The notes: generated by a model not told the origin, from the letters alone. Counted from the first letter of the stretch, positions 1 to 8,436 are shown. The stretch: 38,144 nt of DNA from Oscillibacter valericigenes (GCF_021531915.1 NZ_JAFBIV010000018.1:1-38144); one strand, 5' to 3'. Numbers and translations are program-made.

Positions 1-1
1 C

Positions 2-313
2 GAGTCCAACTACATGCTGTTCGGCGCCATCATGGACTACTATGATGAGAAGAACCCCGACGGCGAGATCATGAAGTTCAAGAACCTGGTGGCCGGTATT
101 CTGGGCTGCGAGCCCAAGGACGCCATCCCCGAGATGAACGCTCTGCTGCAGCGCATCCTGCCCCTGCGTCCCCTGCGCGACTGCGGCTTCACCGAGGCCG
201 ACTTCAAGACCTTCCCCCAGTCCGTGGAGACCAACCAGCAGCGCCTGATGACCAACGCTTACTATCCCTTCGATCTGGAGAGCGAAGAGGCCATCTATCG
301 CAAGTGCTATTGA
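2..313 (+). CDS. Iron-containing alcohol dehydrogenase, C-terminal fragment (4-hydroxybutyrate dehydrogenase-like)
   Basis: Open at the left window edge, so only the last 103 residues are visible, ending at TGA 311-313. The segment is all-helical in character and contains LPLRPLRDCGFTEADF followed by SVETNQQRLMTNAYYPF. This fits the C-terminal helical domain of group III iron-dependent alcohol dehydrogenases, and the wording is closest to what I remember of 4-hydroxybutyrate dehydrogenases, which interconvert 4-hydroxybutyrate and succinate semialdehyde with NAD. The Rossmann part and the metal ligands lie outside the window, so activity cannot be judged. A bidirectional terminator follows, and the next gene is convergent. 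The family call is fairly safe; the substrate is an inference from a fragment. Confidence 0.6.
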   Translation, partial: ESNYMLFGAIMDYYDEKNPDGEIMKFKNLVAGILGCEPKDAIPEMNALLQRILPLRPLRDCGFTEADFKTFPQSVETNQQRLMTNAYYPFDLESEEAIYRKCY

Positions 314-391
314 TTTTACCATTTCTCTTTTCTCCAAAGGCAGAAGCCGGACTCATGACAGTATGTCTGGCCTCTGCCCCATATATGCAAA

Positions 392-420
392 TACCCGCCA
401 AGCATCACACTTGGCGGGTA
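392..420. terminator. Bidirectional terminator hairpin
   Basis: A perfect 11-bp stem (TACCCGCCAAG at 392-402 and CTTGGCGGGTA at 410-420) encloses a 7-nt loop. It sits between the convergent stops of the Fe-alcohol dehydrogenase fragment (313) and the GntR regulator (425), so it can serve both. The T-tract on the plus side is only TCTCTT. Confidence 0.75.
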
Positions 421-424
421 TCTC

Positions 425-1105
425 TTATGATTGGCCCTTTTGCGTTTCAAAATGCTTTGCCAGCTCGTTGCCAAAGCCCTTGATATGCAGGAACATATAA
501 GCCCCCGCGCTGGACTCCTCATGCGCTTTCAGATAGCCGAAAATATTCCTGTGCTGAGCGATCAGCTCATCCAGAGAAAACTCGGTAATGAGGGCGCATA
601 TATACGTCCATTCCGCCATGCGCAATACCTTCCACGCTCGCTTTAAGGCAGGACTTCCCGCGGCGTCCATCACCAGGCCGTGAAATTCCATGTCCAGATG
701 AACAAATACCGACATATCCTGCTCTTTATCCTGCTCCATCTGCTGGAGAATTTCTTCCATCTCAGCCAGCTGCTCATCCGTCACGCGCTTGGCCGCTCGT
801 TTCGCCGCATATTCCTCGATAAAAGCCCGGATATCAAAAATATCCTCGATTTCCGCCACGCTCAGATTACGAACATAAGTCCCGGAGTAGGGTCGCTCCT
901 CCAGCAATCCCATAGTGGCAAGCTCCAGCATGGCCTCCCGCACCGGGGCCTGGGATACATCCAGTTCCTTTGCCAGCCGAGTCTCCACGATTCGGTCTCC
1001 CGGTTTATAGACACCCTCCGCAATCTGCCTCTGGATATAATCCCGTATATTACTTCGCAGCGTCTCCTTTGCCGGCAACCGTTTTCCCATTGCTTTTTCC
1101 CGCAT
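425..1105 (-). CDS. GntR-family (FadR subfamily) transcriptional regulator, copy 1
   Basis: A 226-aa DNA-binding regulator. The N-terminal winged helix (about residues 8-75) carries the GntR wording GDRIVETRLAKELDVSQAP then VREAMLELATMGLLEERPYSG. The C-terminal helical FCD domain contains FHGLVMDAAGSPALKRAW and ends with GAYMFLHIKGFGNEL. The frame opens further upstream, but ATG 1105 is chosen because AGGGTGAG lies about 5 nt before it. It is a close paralogue of the regulator at 6654-7355: long stretches of the HTH and of the FCD domain are identical. FCD domains usually bind small organic acids; the effector here is unknown. A TGGGA-N6-TCCCA inverted repeat at 1145-1160 lies in its own upstream region and may be an operator. 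It is transcribed alone towards the terminator at 392-420. Confidence 0.85.
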   Translation of the reverse strand: MREKAMGKRLPAKETLRSNIRDYIQRQIAEGVYKPGDRIVETRLAKELDVSQAPVREAMLELATMGLLEERPYSGTYVRNLSVAEIEDIFDIRAFIEEYAAKRAAKRVTDEQLAEMEEILQQMEQDKEQDMSVFVHLDMEFHGLVMDAAGSPALKRAWKVLRMAEWTYICALITEFSLDELIAQHRNIFGYLKAHEESSAGAYMFLHIKGFGNELAKHFETQKGQS

Positions 1106-1229
1106 GGCACTCACCCTTCGATCTGTCTTGCATCTCCAAATACTTGGGATTATTTTCCCACATTTTTCTGGAGAAAGCAAACATTTTTATTGGAAGGGTC
1201 TTCAGTTAACAGGATATTTTTCATTTTTA

Positions 1230-1268
1230 AACAGGAGGCTGTCCGGATCATCCGGCCAGCCTCCTGTT
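1230..1268 (-). terminator. Hairpin ending the Mo-hydroxylase operon
   Basis: A 12-bp perfect stem (AACAGGAGGCTG at 1230-1241 and CAGCCTCCTGTT at 1257-1268) with a further TCCGG/CCGGA-type inner pairing lies 3 bp after the stop of the C_GCAxxG_C_C gene. The minus-strand sequence after the stem is TAAAAATG, so the U-tract is weak. The position makes a transcript end likely. Confidence 0.6.
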
Positions 1269-1271
1269 CAT

Positions 1272-1697
1272 TTACTCCGTAGCGTTGGTTTGCGTCAAAA
1301 TGTCCCGGACCAATTCTATCGTCCGCTCCACAAATACGGTACAGCTGCGATACATCCCCTCAGACCTCAAGGCGTGCTCTTTCACATAGGCAGCCTGCAA
1401 TTCCCGGCAATTCAAGGTACCAAAAGAGCTCTCAAATTCCCGCAGGAATTCTCGGACTGCTTTTGCGGAAGGCTCACGGGCCTGCTCCGGCTCTGTACGC
1501 CCAGTGACCCATCCCAGGGCAGCCACAGCGCCAACCACGGCGCCGCAGGTCGTCCCCCGCTGCATCCCGCCGCCAAAGCCGGTCATCATCCGAACTGCCT
1601 CCTGGGGCGCATCGATCACGCCCTCCTCGATCAGACAGCGCAGGGTCGCTTCCGCGCAGTTCAAACCGCCTTTGTAAAAATACGTTTCTGCTGCCAC
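1272..1697 (-). CDS. C_GCAxxG_C_C family protein (putative redox or metal-binding)
   Basis: A 141-aa protein of the C_GCAxxG_C_C family. It shows NCAEATLRCL near the N terminus, the signature GTTCGAVVGAVAALG in the middle, and later single cysteines in GTLNCREL and MYRSCTVF. The conserved cysteines suggest a metal or Fe-S site; no member function is firmly established to my knowledge. Translation starts at GTG 1695-1697, with AAGGGG about 8 nt upstream. It is the last gene of the minus-strand operon, 35 bp after the Fe-alcohol dehydrogenase, and a hairpin follows its stop. Members often sit beside oxidoreductases, and the setting here fits an accessory role in electron transfer (inference). 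Confidence 0.7.
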   Translation of the reverse strand: MAAETYFYKGGLNCAEATLRCLIEEGVIDAPQEAVRMMTGFGGGMQRGTTCGAVVGAVAALGWVTGRTEPEQAREPSAKAVREFLREFESSFGTLNCRELQAAYVKEHALRSEGMYRSCTVFVERTIELVRDILTQTNATE

Positions 1698-1732
1698 TCA
1701 GGGTACCCCTTTTCCACTGATATTCCGCATAT

Positions 1733-2917
1733 TCAGCGGTCCGTGTGAAGCAGGATCTCGCGCATTTCGTCAGCACCTATTTTCACAAAACCGCCGATTG
1801 GGAATGCTCCCGGTTTTTCCAGCCGGTGCTCAACCATTGCGGGGATATCCTCCGTTCTTCCCCCCAAGTCTTTCAGCGTCATCGGCATTCCCAGGCTGCG
1901 GTGGAAAAAGTTGCGCAGGGCTCTGATGCCCTCTCGTCCTGTTCGTTCTGGCTGTGTGTAATCCATCTGACAGCCAAACACTTCTACCGCAAAACGAGCA
2001 AAGCGCATGGGATCATGCGGGAGCACAAACTCCATCCATGCTGGCAGCACCACCGCAAGGCCCGCCCCATGAGCGCAGTCATACAGAGCGGACAACTCAT
2101 GCTCGATCATATGGCTGGCCCAATCCTGTTCCCGGCCCACACCACACGTATTGTTGTGCGCCAGCATGCCGGCCCACATCAAGTCTGACCTTGCGGCATA
2201 ATCCGTCGGGTTCGCAATGGCACGGGGCGCTGCCTCCACAATGGTTTTCATAAGTGCTTCACACAGGCGGTCTGTCAGCTGAACATCCGGTGTGTTGGTA
2301 AAATACCGCTCGCAGATATGCGCGAACATATCTACCGCCCCGCAGGCAGTCTGATAAGGAGGCAGCGAACAGGTCAGCTTTGGATCCAGCACAGAGAACT
2401 TGGGCCGAATCAAATCCGATTGAGGACACCCCCATTTCAGATTCCCTTTTTCCTGCGTGATCACGCAGTTTCCAGAGCCTTCACTTCCCGCCGCCGCAAT
2501 GGTCAGCACAACGCCCACAGGCAAGGACCGCTCGACTTTGTGCCTCCCTGCAAAAATGTCCCAGAAGTCACCGTCGTAGGGAACGCCCATTCCGATGGCT
2601 TTGGCCGTATCAATGACACTGCCGCCGCCCAGGGCAACCAGGAAATCCACCTTCTCTTTCCGAGCAAGTTCGATTCCCTCATAGACCTTTCCACTGCGGG
2701 GATTTGCCTGGATACCCGACAGCTCCACATAAGAGATTCCGGCGTTCTGCAACGATTGGGTCACGGCATCAAAGGCGCCGTTCCGTTTTACGCTGCCGCC
2801 GCCGTAAACCAGCAGTACGCGGGTTCCTCCAAAACGACGGACCAGTTCTCCGGTGTGTTCCTCTTGTCCATCACCAAAGGCAAACAGGGTAGGCGAATAG
2901 AAAGTAAAATTTTTCAT
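1733..2917 (-). CDS. Iron-containing alcohol dehydrogenase (BDH/YqhD type)
   Basis: A 394-aa NAD(P)-dependent alcohol dehydrogenase of the butanol-dehydrogenase branch. The N-terminal Rossmann-like domain has the nucleotide signature ALGGGSVIDTAKAIG. Metal ligands are visible as Asp and His in ACGAVDMFAHICERYF, and the histidines in MIEHELSALYDCAHGAG. The C-terminal domain is complete, ending ILLHTDR. Start chosen at ATG 2917; the preceding TTG at 2920 is also open. It reduces aldehydes or oxidises alcohols; the substrate cannot be read from the sequence. It lies 17 bp after the Fe-S subunit of the molybdenum hydroxylase and shares its operon, which suggests that it handles an alcohol or aldehyde of the same pathway. 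Confidence 0.85.
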   Translation of the reverse strand: MKNFTFYSPTLFAFGDGQEEHTGELVRRFGGTRVLLVYGGGSVKRNGAFDAVTQSLQNAGISYVELSGIQANPRSGKVYEGIELARKEKVDFLVALGGGSVIDTAKAIGMGVPYDGDFWDIFAGRHKVERSLPVGVVLTIAAAGSEGSGNCVITQEKGNLKWGCPQSDLIRPKFSVLDPKLTCSLPPYQTACGAVDMFAHICERYFTNTPDVQLTDRLCEALMKTIVEAAPRAIANPTDYAARSDLMWAGMLAHNNTCGVGREQDWASHMIEHELSALYDCAHGAGLAVVLPAWMEFVLPHDPMRFARFAVEVFGCQMDYTQPERTGREGIRALRNFFHRSLGMPMTLKDLGGRTEDIPAMVEHRLEKPGAFPIGGFVKIGADEMREILLHTDR

Positions 2918-2936
2918 CAATCTTTCCCCGGCAGCC

Positions 2937-3428
2937 TTATGCGTTGTTGGTATGATTCGGGTCCAGTCGCTCCGCAGTCAGCATGATCGCGTCCGCAATG
3001 CGGGCATAGCCGGTGCAGCGGCAGATATTGCCTTCCATCTCCTTACGGATCTGTTCTCTTGTGGGGTGCGGATACAGGTTCAGCAGCGCAATGCCAGAAA
3101 GAAGCATTCCCGGCGTGCAATAGCCGCACTGGACTGCGCCCACCTCCAAAAACGCCTCCTGCAGCGGGTGCAGGCGGCCATCCGTGGCCAGTCCCTCCAC
3201 CGTCAAAACGTGCTTACCGTCCAGCTCCGCCGCCAGCACCAGGCAGGAATTCATGGGATGGCCCTCCACCAAGACGGTGCAGGCGCCGCATTCTCCCTCG
3301 TCGCAGCCCTCTTTGGTGCCCGTCAGCTGCAATTCCTCACGCAGGAACTGGAGCAGCGTCATGTTGGCGGGGACTGTGCGGATATATACCTCATCATTGA
3401 CTGTGATCTGAATGGTAACTTGCTGCAT
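2937..3428 (-). CDS. Mo-hydroxylase small subunit, two [2Fe-2S] clusters (CoxS/XdhC-like)
   Basis: The 163-aa iron-sulfur subunit of a xanthine oxidase family molybdenum hydroxylase. The N-terminal plant-ferredoxin-type cluster ligands are Cys42, Cys47, Cys50 and Cys62 (CDEGECGAC and NSC). The second cluster of the helical domain uses Cys101, Cys104, Cys136 and Cys138 (CGYC and CRCTGY). All eight are present and the length is normal for the family. It passes electrons between the Mo centre of the large subunit and FAD of the medium subunit. SD AGGAGGG precedes ATG 3428. It is separated by 3 bp from the FAD-subunit gene, so translation is likely coupled. Confidence 0.93.
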   Translation of the reverse strand: MQQVTIQITVNDEVYIRTVPANMTLLQFLREELQLTGTKEGCDEGECGACTVLVEGHPMNSCLVLAAELDGKHVLTVEGLATDGRLHPLQEAFLEVGAVQCGYCTPGMLLSGIALLNLYPHPTREQIRKEMEGNICRCTGYARIADAIMLTAERLDPNHTNNA

Positions 3429-3431
3429 CGA

Positions 3432-4295
3432 TCAGCCCTCCTTTGCCAGTGTGATGGCCTGTTCCAGCGCCTGAACGGTCAGTTCTTCCAGAAGCGCCAG
3501 ACGGAATTCCGCACTGGAGCGCCAGCTGGAACGGGGATGACTCTCCTGCAGGACGGTCTTTCCGGCCTCTGCCAGCAGCTCCGGCGCAGCGGTCTTTCCC
3601 GTCAGCAGTGCCTCGGTCTTTTCCGCGCGGATGGGGGTGGGAGCCGCGGTGGTCAGCGCGATCCGCACCGTTTTCATCACGTCACCCTCCAGCTCTACAT
3701 AGGCGGACACGCCCAGCAGCGCCAGGTCCATGGCGTTGCGGCGGGTGTATTTGATGTAAAAACTGCCGGAATGTGCCGGGGGCGCAGGGATACAGATGCG
3801 CTTCAGCAGCTCATCCGGCCCCATATCCAGCTTTTTCAGGCCCAGGTAGAAGTCCTTCAGCGGCACCTCCCGCTCTCCGGAAGGTCCCGCCACAACGACC
3901 CTTGCATCATGGACCAGCATGGGGCCGATGCTGTCCGCGGAGGGGGCACCGTTGCAGATATTGCCGCCCAAGGTGCCCCGGGTGCGTATCTGCACAGAAC
4001 CCACGCGGGAACAGCCTTCAAACATAGCCCGGTAATGCCGCTTGATGACATCCCACAGTTCGATCTCCCGGTGGGTCGTCAGCGCCCCCAGATCCAGGCC
4101 GGTCACAGGGTCAAAGGTATGGCCCTGCAGCTCCGGGACGTTCTTTACATCCACCACCCGGGCGGAGCGGTCCTTTCCGCCGTGCATATTGACAAATACA
4201 TCCGTACCGCCGGCTACTACCTCGGCGCCCTCACCTTTCAGGCGGCAGGCCTCCGACAGGTCGGTAGGCATATACAGTTCAAATTTGGGAAGCAT
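3432..4295 (-). CDS. Mo-hydroxylase FAD-binding medium subunit (CoxM-like)
   Basis: The 287-aa flavoprotein subunit of the molybdenum hydroxylase. FAD-binding signatures are VVAGGTDVFVNM near residue 30 and RGTLGGNICNGAPSADS near residue 110. The C-terminal CO-dehydrogenase-flavoprotein domain completes the protein. Start set at ATG 4295, which has AAAGGAG about 8 nt upstream and overlaps the end of the large-subunit gene by 17 bp. The frame is open upstream, but that part has no family likeness. There is no inserted cysteine cluster of the kind in the 4-hydroxybenzoyl-CoA reductase beta subunit, which argues against that exact enzyme. Confidence 0.92.
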   Translation of the reverse strand: MLPKFELYMPTDLSEACRLKGEGAEVVAGGTDVFVNMHGGKDRSARVVDVKNVPELQGHTFDPVTGLDLGALTTHREIELWDVIKRHYRAMFEGCSRVGSVQIRTRGTLGGNICNGAPSADSIGPMLVHDARVVVAGPSGEREVPLKDFYLGLKKLDMGPDELLKRICIPAPPAHSGSFYIKYTRRNAMDLALLGVSAYVELEGDVMKTVRIALTTAAPTPIRAEKTEALLTGKTAAPELLAEAGKTVLQESHPRSSWRSSAEFRLALLEELTVQALEQAITLAKEG

Positions 4296-6657
4296 CGCCG
4301 CGCTCCTTTCTGAACAGGATGTGTTCCGGCTTGATGGGGATGGACGTAAAGTCCGCGTTGCAGGCGTGGCACACCGCATTGACGATGGCTGCGGCAGTGG
4401 GCGCCAGGCCCGGCTCGCCGATGCCCTTGACCCCATAGGGTCCCTCCGGGTGCGCCTGCTCCACCAGGGTGATCTTCACCTCCACATCGGAGTCCATGAA
4501 GGTCGGCACCTTATAGTCCACCATGTTGCCATTGCGGAGCTTGCCGTCCTCATAGATCATCTCCTCCATCAGCGCATGGCCCAGGCCCATGATGATAGAG
4601 CCCTCGATCTGCTGGAGACAGCCCGTGGGGTTGATCGCCTTGCCCACGTCATGGGCGGCGCCCACTTTTTTCACCTGCACCCGGCCGGTCTTGGGATTGA
4701 CTGCCACGATGGCCGCCTGAGCGCCGTGCATCCACATGACCGTGGGACGCTTGGACTGACGCCCGTCCACCGGGGGCGGGTCAAAAATGTCAGAGGTGCC
4801 GTACCGTCCGATGGCGGCCACCGGCGCCTGTTCATGCAGAATGCCGGACTTGCCCACGTCATTGATGTGGATGCGCTTGTCCGGGTCTGTTCTGCACTGG
4901 ATGTAGCCCGCAGCCGTGTATTCCACCTCAGCCGCGTCCACCTTGAATTTCAGGGCCGCCAGACGGCAAAGCTGGTTCTTGATGTCCGCGCAGGCCTCCA
5001 GCACCGCGTTGCCGGAGTGGAAGGTGGAGCGGGAAGACGTCGTTGTCTTGTCATAAGGCGTGATGGCGGTATCCACCGGCGCCATACTGATCTTTTCCAG
5101 ATCCATACCCAGCGCCTGGGCCGCGATCTGAGGCAGCGTGGTGGTAACGCCCTGTCCCATCTCCGTGCTGGCGGACATGATGTACAAAGAGCCGTTCTCG
5201 TTCATCTTCACCAGAACGGACGTAGTGGAGGGAGTTCCTGTCAGCTTATTGAAGCAGGCGATGCCCTTGCCGCAGAGGTTACCCTCCTCATCCACCCAGC
5301 GGTCAGGCAGGGCGTTCCAGTCCACATTGGCAGCGGCGCCTTCCAGACACTCCGCCACCGCCATGGTCTGCATGGTCTCGCCGGTGATGCCGGTATCTCC
5401 GTTCCGCAGCACGTTTTTCAGACGCAGTTCCAGCGGGTCCATCCCCAGCCGCTCCGCGATCAGGTCCATCTGACGCTCGTGGGCCGTGGCAACTTCCGTG
5501 ACGCCGAAGCCGCGGTAAGCGGTGCCCAGCGTCTTGTTGGTCATGTACACATAGCCGTCCACCTGGGCGTTGGGCAGCTTATAGGGGCCGTTGGCGGCAA
5601 AGCCCGCGTTGTAGTCCACCCGGGGATTGGTGGTCACATAGGCGCCAGCGTCCCACTCGATGGTCACCTGCTGCGCCGTCAGCGTGCCGTCCCGCTTCAC
5701 GCCGGTTTTGATATGCATATGGACGGGAGAGCGGCAGACGGTGGCGGCAAACTCCTCGTCACGGCGGTAAGTCAGCTTTACAGGACGGCCTTTCGCCTTC
5801 AAGGACAGAGCGATGGCAATGGGCTCGCAGCGAACCTCATATTTGCCGCCAAAGCCGCCGCCAATTTCCGTGACGGTGAGCCGCACCTTCTCTAGAGGCA
5901 CATGGAAGGTCTTGGCCAGCAGGCCCCGGATGCTGAAGGGGGACTGGCTGGGCGACCAAATATGGATCTCCCCGGACACCGGGTCCGCCTTGGCAGTAGC
6001 GGTGTGTGTCTCGATGGTGGTGTGCTGCAGCATCCCGCAGGAAAACTCGCTCTCCACGATCTCATCCGCCTCGGCAAAGCCCTGTTCCACGTCTCCCTTT
6101 TTGAGGTGGTACTGGTCTCCGATATTCGTTCCCTGCTGGGGGAAGCAGGCACTGCTGCAGTCATACCGGCTCCAATCCTCATGGATGAGGACCTCGTTTT
6201 TCATGGAGGTCTCCAGGTCATTCACCACCGGCAGCGGCTCATATTCCACCTCGATGAGCCGCACAGCCTCATGGGCCAGTTCCTCTGTGTCGGCAGCCAC
6301 TGCCGCCACCGGCTCACCCTGATAGCGAACCTTTTCCTGCGCCACGACGGGCTGGTCGGCAATGAAGGACCCGTAAAGGGTGGGGAAATCCGAACCGACG
6401 ACCACAGCACGAACGCCGGGCAGGGCCTGGGCCTTTTCCGTATTGACGCGCAAAACCCGGGCATGGGCATAAGGGCTGTGAAGGACTGCGCCATAGAGCT
6501 GTCCCGGCTGGTCCACATCCGCGCCGAACTGGGCGGTACCGGTGACCTTGGCAATGCCACCCTTGCGGATCTGCGTATGTCCAATGACGGCTTCTTCTCC
6601 TGTGGTATCTTTGCGGCTGACGACCAAACGGTCCCAGTCGCGGCCTTCCTGCATCAT
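4279..6657 (-). CDS. Mo-hydroxylase large subunit, molybdopterin-binding (CoxL/XdhA-like)
   Basis: The 792-aa catalytic subunit. The N-terminal a/b hammerhead domain (about residues 25-140, GTAQFGADV to AVRLIEVEYEPL) is followed by the molybdopterin-cytosine-dinucleotide domains. Signatures seen are GGGFGGKYEVRCEP, TAYRGFGVTEVATAHERQ, SASTEMGQGVTTT and, near the C terminus, KGIGEPGLAPTAAAI, whose Glu corresponds to the catalytic base of the family. Enzymes of this class hydroxylate N-heterocycles, purines or aldehydes with water as oxygen source; the substrate is not determined here. ATG 6657 has AAAGGAG 7 nt upstream and overlaps the GntR stop by 4 bp (ATGA). No XdhC-type maturation gene is in the window. 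Confidence 0.93.
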   Translation of the reverse strand: MMQEGRDWDRLVVSRKDTTGEEAVIGHTQIRKGGIAKVTGTAQFGADVDQPGQLYGAVLHSPYAHARVLRVNTEKAQALPGVRAVVVGSDFPTLYGSFIADQPVVAQEKVRYQGEPVAAVAADTEELAHEAVRLIEVEYEPLPVVNDLETSMKNEVLIHEDWSRYDCSSACFPQQGTNIGDQYHLKKGDVEQGFAEADEIVESEFSCGMLQHTTIETHTATAKADPVSGEIHIWSPSQSPFSIRGLLAKTFHVPLEKVRLTVTEIGGGFGGKYEVRCEPIAIALSLKAKGRPVKLTYRRDEEFAATVCRSPVHMHIKTGVKRDGTLTAQQVTIEWDAGAYVTTNPRVDYNAGFAANGPYKLPNAQVDGYVYMTNKTLGTAYRGFGVTEVATAHERQMDLIAERLGMDPLELRLKNVLRNGDTGITGETMQTMAVAECLEGAAANVDWNALPDRWVDEEGNLCGKGIACFNKLTGTPSTTSVLVKMNENGSLYIMSASTEMGQGVTTTLPQIAAQALGMDLEKISMAPVDTAITPYDKTTTSSRSTFHSGNAVLEACADIKNQLCRLAALKFKVDAAEVEYTAAGYIQCRTDPDKRIHINDVGKSGILHEQAPVAAIGRYGTSDIFDPPPVDGRQSKRPTVMWMHGAQAAIVAVNPKTGRVQVKKVGAAHDVGKAINPTGCLQQIEGSIIMGLGHALMEEMIYEDGKLRNGNMVDYKVPTFMDSDVEVKITLVEQAHPEGPYGVKGIGEPGLAPTAAAIVNAVCHACNADFTSIPIKPEHILFRKERGDASQI

Positions 6658-7355
6658 AGGAGGCTCCTTTCCTCGAAATCATCCAGCGTCAGCGGCGCAC
6701 CGCCGGTCTTGGCGAAGTATCGCTTCAGCTCGTCTCCGAAATTTTTGATGTGTAAAAACATATATGCACCGACCGTATGATCCGCGTGCTTTTTTAACAG
6801 GCGGTAAATCTCCCAGTGCTGTTTCGCCAGCTCCGGCAAAGAGTTCTGCGTTACAGCTGCGGACAGCCCTGTCCACTCCACCAAGCGGAGACCCTCCCAC
6901 ATTCGCTTCAGTGCCGGACTGCCAGCCGCATCCACCACCAGGCCATGGAAGATGATGTCCATTTCCACGAACTCGTGGATGTCCTTCGCCGCGTCCATCC
7001 GGTGCAGCAGTTCTTCCATCTCTGCCAGCTGTTCCTCTGTAATGCGCTTGGCCGCCTGCCGTGCCGCATACTCGTCAATAAACGCACGGGTATTATAGAT
7101 GTCCTCTATATCCGCTGCAGTAAGCTGCCGGACAAAGGAGCCGGAATACGGCCGCTCCTCCAGAAGGCCCATCGCCGCCAGTTCCAATATAGCTTCCCGC
7201 ACCGGAGCCTGAGACACATTCAATTCTTTTGCCAGCTGCGTCTCAACGATCCGGTCTCCAGCTTTGAACCGTCCGCTTGCGATCTGCTCTTGAATGTAGC
7301 TTCGGATCTCCTTTCTAAGTGTGCCTTTCGCGATATCGTTTCTGGCCATAGGCAT
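6654..7355 (-). CDS. GntR-family (FadR subfamily) transcriptional regulator, copy 2
   Basis: A 233-aa regulator and first gene of the minus-strand operon, translationally coupled to the Mo-hydroxylase large subunit (4-bp overlap). The winged HTH (GDRIVETQLAKELNVSQAP) and the FCD effector domain (FHGLVVDAAGSPALKR, VGAYMFLHIKNFGDEL) are complete. It is a close paralogue of the gene at 425-1105. AGGAGG precedes ATG 7355 by 4 nt; ATG 7349 (third codon) is an alternative with 10-nt spacing. A perfect palindrome at 7385-7396 lies just after the -10 of its promoter, as expected for an autoregulated repressor. Its regulon probably includes the PHP gene and the dikinase operon (see operators). Confidence 0.88.
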   Translation of the reverse strand: MPMARNDIAKGTLRKEIRSYIQEQIASGRFKAGDRIVETQLAKELNVSQAPVREAILELAAMGLLEERPYSGSFVRQLTAADIEDIYNTRAFIDEYAARQAAKRITEEQLAEMEELLHRMDAAKDIHEFVEMDIIFHGLVVDAAGSPALKRMWEGLRLVEWTGLSAAVTQNSLPELAKQHWEIYRLLKKHADHTVGAYMFLHIKNFGDELKRYFAKTGGAPLTLDDFEERSLL

Positions 7356-7384
7356 CCATCCTCCTGCAAGCGTTCTCGTCTATT

Positions 7385-7396
7385 ATAATCGATTAT
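7385..7396. promoter_or_regulatory. Palindromic operator 1 (ATAATCGATTAT)
   Basis: A perfect 12-bp palindrome immediately downstream of the -10 of the GntR/Mo-hydroxylase operon promoter, so a bound regulator would block transcription. The same 12 bp occur at 8276-8287 and a 10/12 version at 8437-8448. Assignment to the adjacent FadR-type GntR protein is inference from position and symmetry. Confidence 0.7.
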
Positions 7397-7403
7397 CGTT
7401 TTT

Positions 7404-7432
7404 ATACTATCTGATAAAACGTTGTTTGTCAA
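7404..7432 (-). promoter_or_regulatory. Promoter of the GntR/Mo-hydroxylase operon
   Basis: On the minus strand there is TTGACA (7427-7432), a 17-bp spacer and TAGTAT (7404-7409). The -35 overlaps the last codons of the PHP gene. Operator 1 begins 7 bp downstream of the -10. Confidence 0.7.
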
Positions 7433-8181
7433 TCCGTGATTGCCGCAAGACGCTGTTTTCTCTCTTTCAGATAAGCGTCAAACCGTTCTTTTGTCAGATT
7501 TACAATCAATTCCTGCGGGAAATCCAGTTCCTCCAGCAGCGTCATCAGCGGCGTCACGCTGCCCACCATGGTATAAAAATGGGCGTCGCTGGCTACGCAC
7601 ACCCGTTGCCGGTGTTCCTTGCAGCAAAGGATATATCGCTTCAGAGAAGGCAGGCTGCCCGGACGGTGGGCGGTGGTGGAGTTGTTGTTCAGCTCCAGCA
7701 GCTTTCCATGAGCCTGCGCCACTTGTACCATCGCTTCAAAATCGCAGGGTACGGAGGGGTCGTCTGCATGACCGATGATGTCAATATAGGGATTTTTCAA
7801 GATATTGCAATAGGTTGCCGTGTTGGCCTCCGCCATATCGCGCTCAGGAAACATGTGGGTATGGATGCTGGCAATGGCAAATTCACAGAACTTCAAATAT
7901 TCCGGTGGGATATCCAAATGGTCTTCGTGATCCAGGATGTTGGCCTCCACGCCTTTATAGACCCGGATACCCTCCACCACCTCTGGCAGCATCCTTTGGC
8001 TGTGGGGGATATAAGAAGGCGCGCCGCATTCGATGGCCGGACCGTGCTCTGTCAGGCACAGACCCTTCATTCCCTTTTCCCTTGCGGCACGGCAGTTTTC
8101 GCTGAGGGTGGACCATGCGTGGCCGGAGAGAATGGTATGGGTATGGGTGTCCACTTCCGGGATCATTTTGCTTAATTGCAT
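7429..8181 (-). CDS. PHP-domain metal-dependent hydrolase (YcdX-like phosphatase/phosphoesterase)
   Basis: A 250-aa single-domain PHP protein. Metal-binding motifs in order: VDTHTHTILSGHAWST (motif I HxH), LTEHGPA (motif II), GVEANIL, ASIHTHMFPE, IIGHADDPS and ASDAHFY. This matches the trinuclear-metal PHP phosphoesterases such as E. coli YcdX; histidinol-phosphatase-like activity is also possible. Start at ATG 8181 with AGGAG 11 nt upstream, a rather long spacing; ATG at the sixth codon is an alternative. Operator 2 lies about 95 bp upstream, and the gene runs divergent from the dikinase operon. A phosphatase co-regulated with a phosphorylating enzyme suggests that it may act on the phosphorylated intermediate (inference). 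Confidence 0.85.
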   Translation of the reverse strand: MQLSKMIPEVDTHTHTILSGHAWSTLSENCRAAREKGMKGLCLTEHGPAIECGAPSYIPHSQRMLPEVVEGIRVYKGVEANILDHEDHLDIPPEYLKFCEFAIASIHTHMFPERDMAEANTATYCNILKNPYIDIIGHADDPSVPCDFEAMVQVAQAHGKLLELNNNSTTAHRPGSLPSLKRYILCCKEHRQRVCVASDAHFYTMVGSVTPLMTLLEELDFPQELIVNLTKERFDAYLKERKQRLAAITD

Positions 8182-8275
8182 AAAATTCAGCGCTCCTTTT
8201 TAGTCAGTATTTTGCCTAAAATTTGCGATTTCCGTCTTGACTTTCTGTGCAAATTTGTTTACGATTTAACTGTCA

Positions 8276-8287
8276 ATAATCGATTAT
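8276..8287. promoter_or_regulatory. Palindromic operator 2 (ATAATCGATTAT)
   Basis: Identical to operator 1. It sits in the 344-bp divergent intergenic region between the PHP gene (start 8181) and the dikinase operon (start 8526). A minus-strand TTGACA (8271-8276) abuts it and would be the -35 of the PHP gene, although no good -10 follows at 17 bp. The rest of this intergenic region is AT-rich and shows no gene. Confidence 0.68.
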
Positions 8288-8436
8288 CGAATTTCAGCAA
8301 GTTCAACCGCATTCTTTCTGCTTTTGAGCATAACACCCCATTTGCTCAAAATCAACCATTATCCGGGCATTTTTCTTGTTTTTCCCGCATTTATTTGTCC
8401 TCGGTTATTGACCGTCCCTTATTCCTCTTATCTGCT

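Noticed and set aside
3432..6657. 4-Hydroxybenzoyl-CoA reductase
   Set aside because: The FAD subunit is of normal short length and has no extra cysteine cluster for the [4Fe-4S] centre typical of that enzyme. The general Mo-hydroxylase call is kept.
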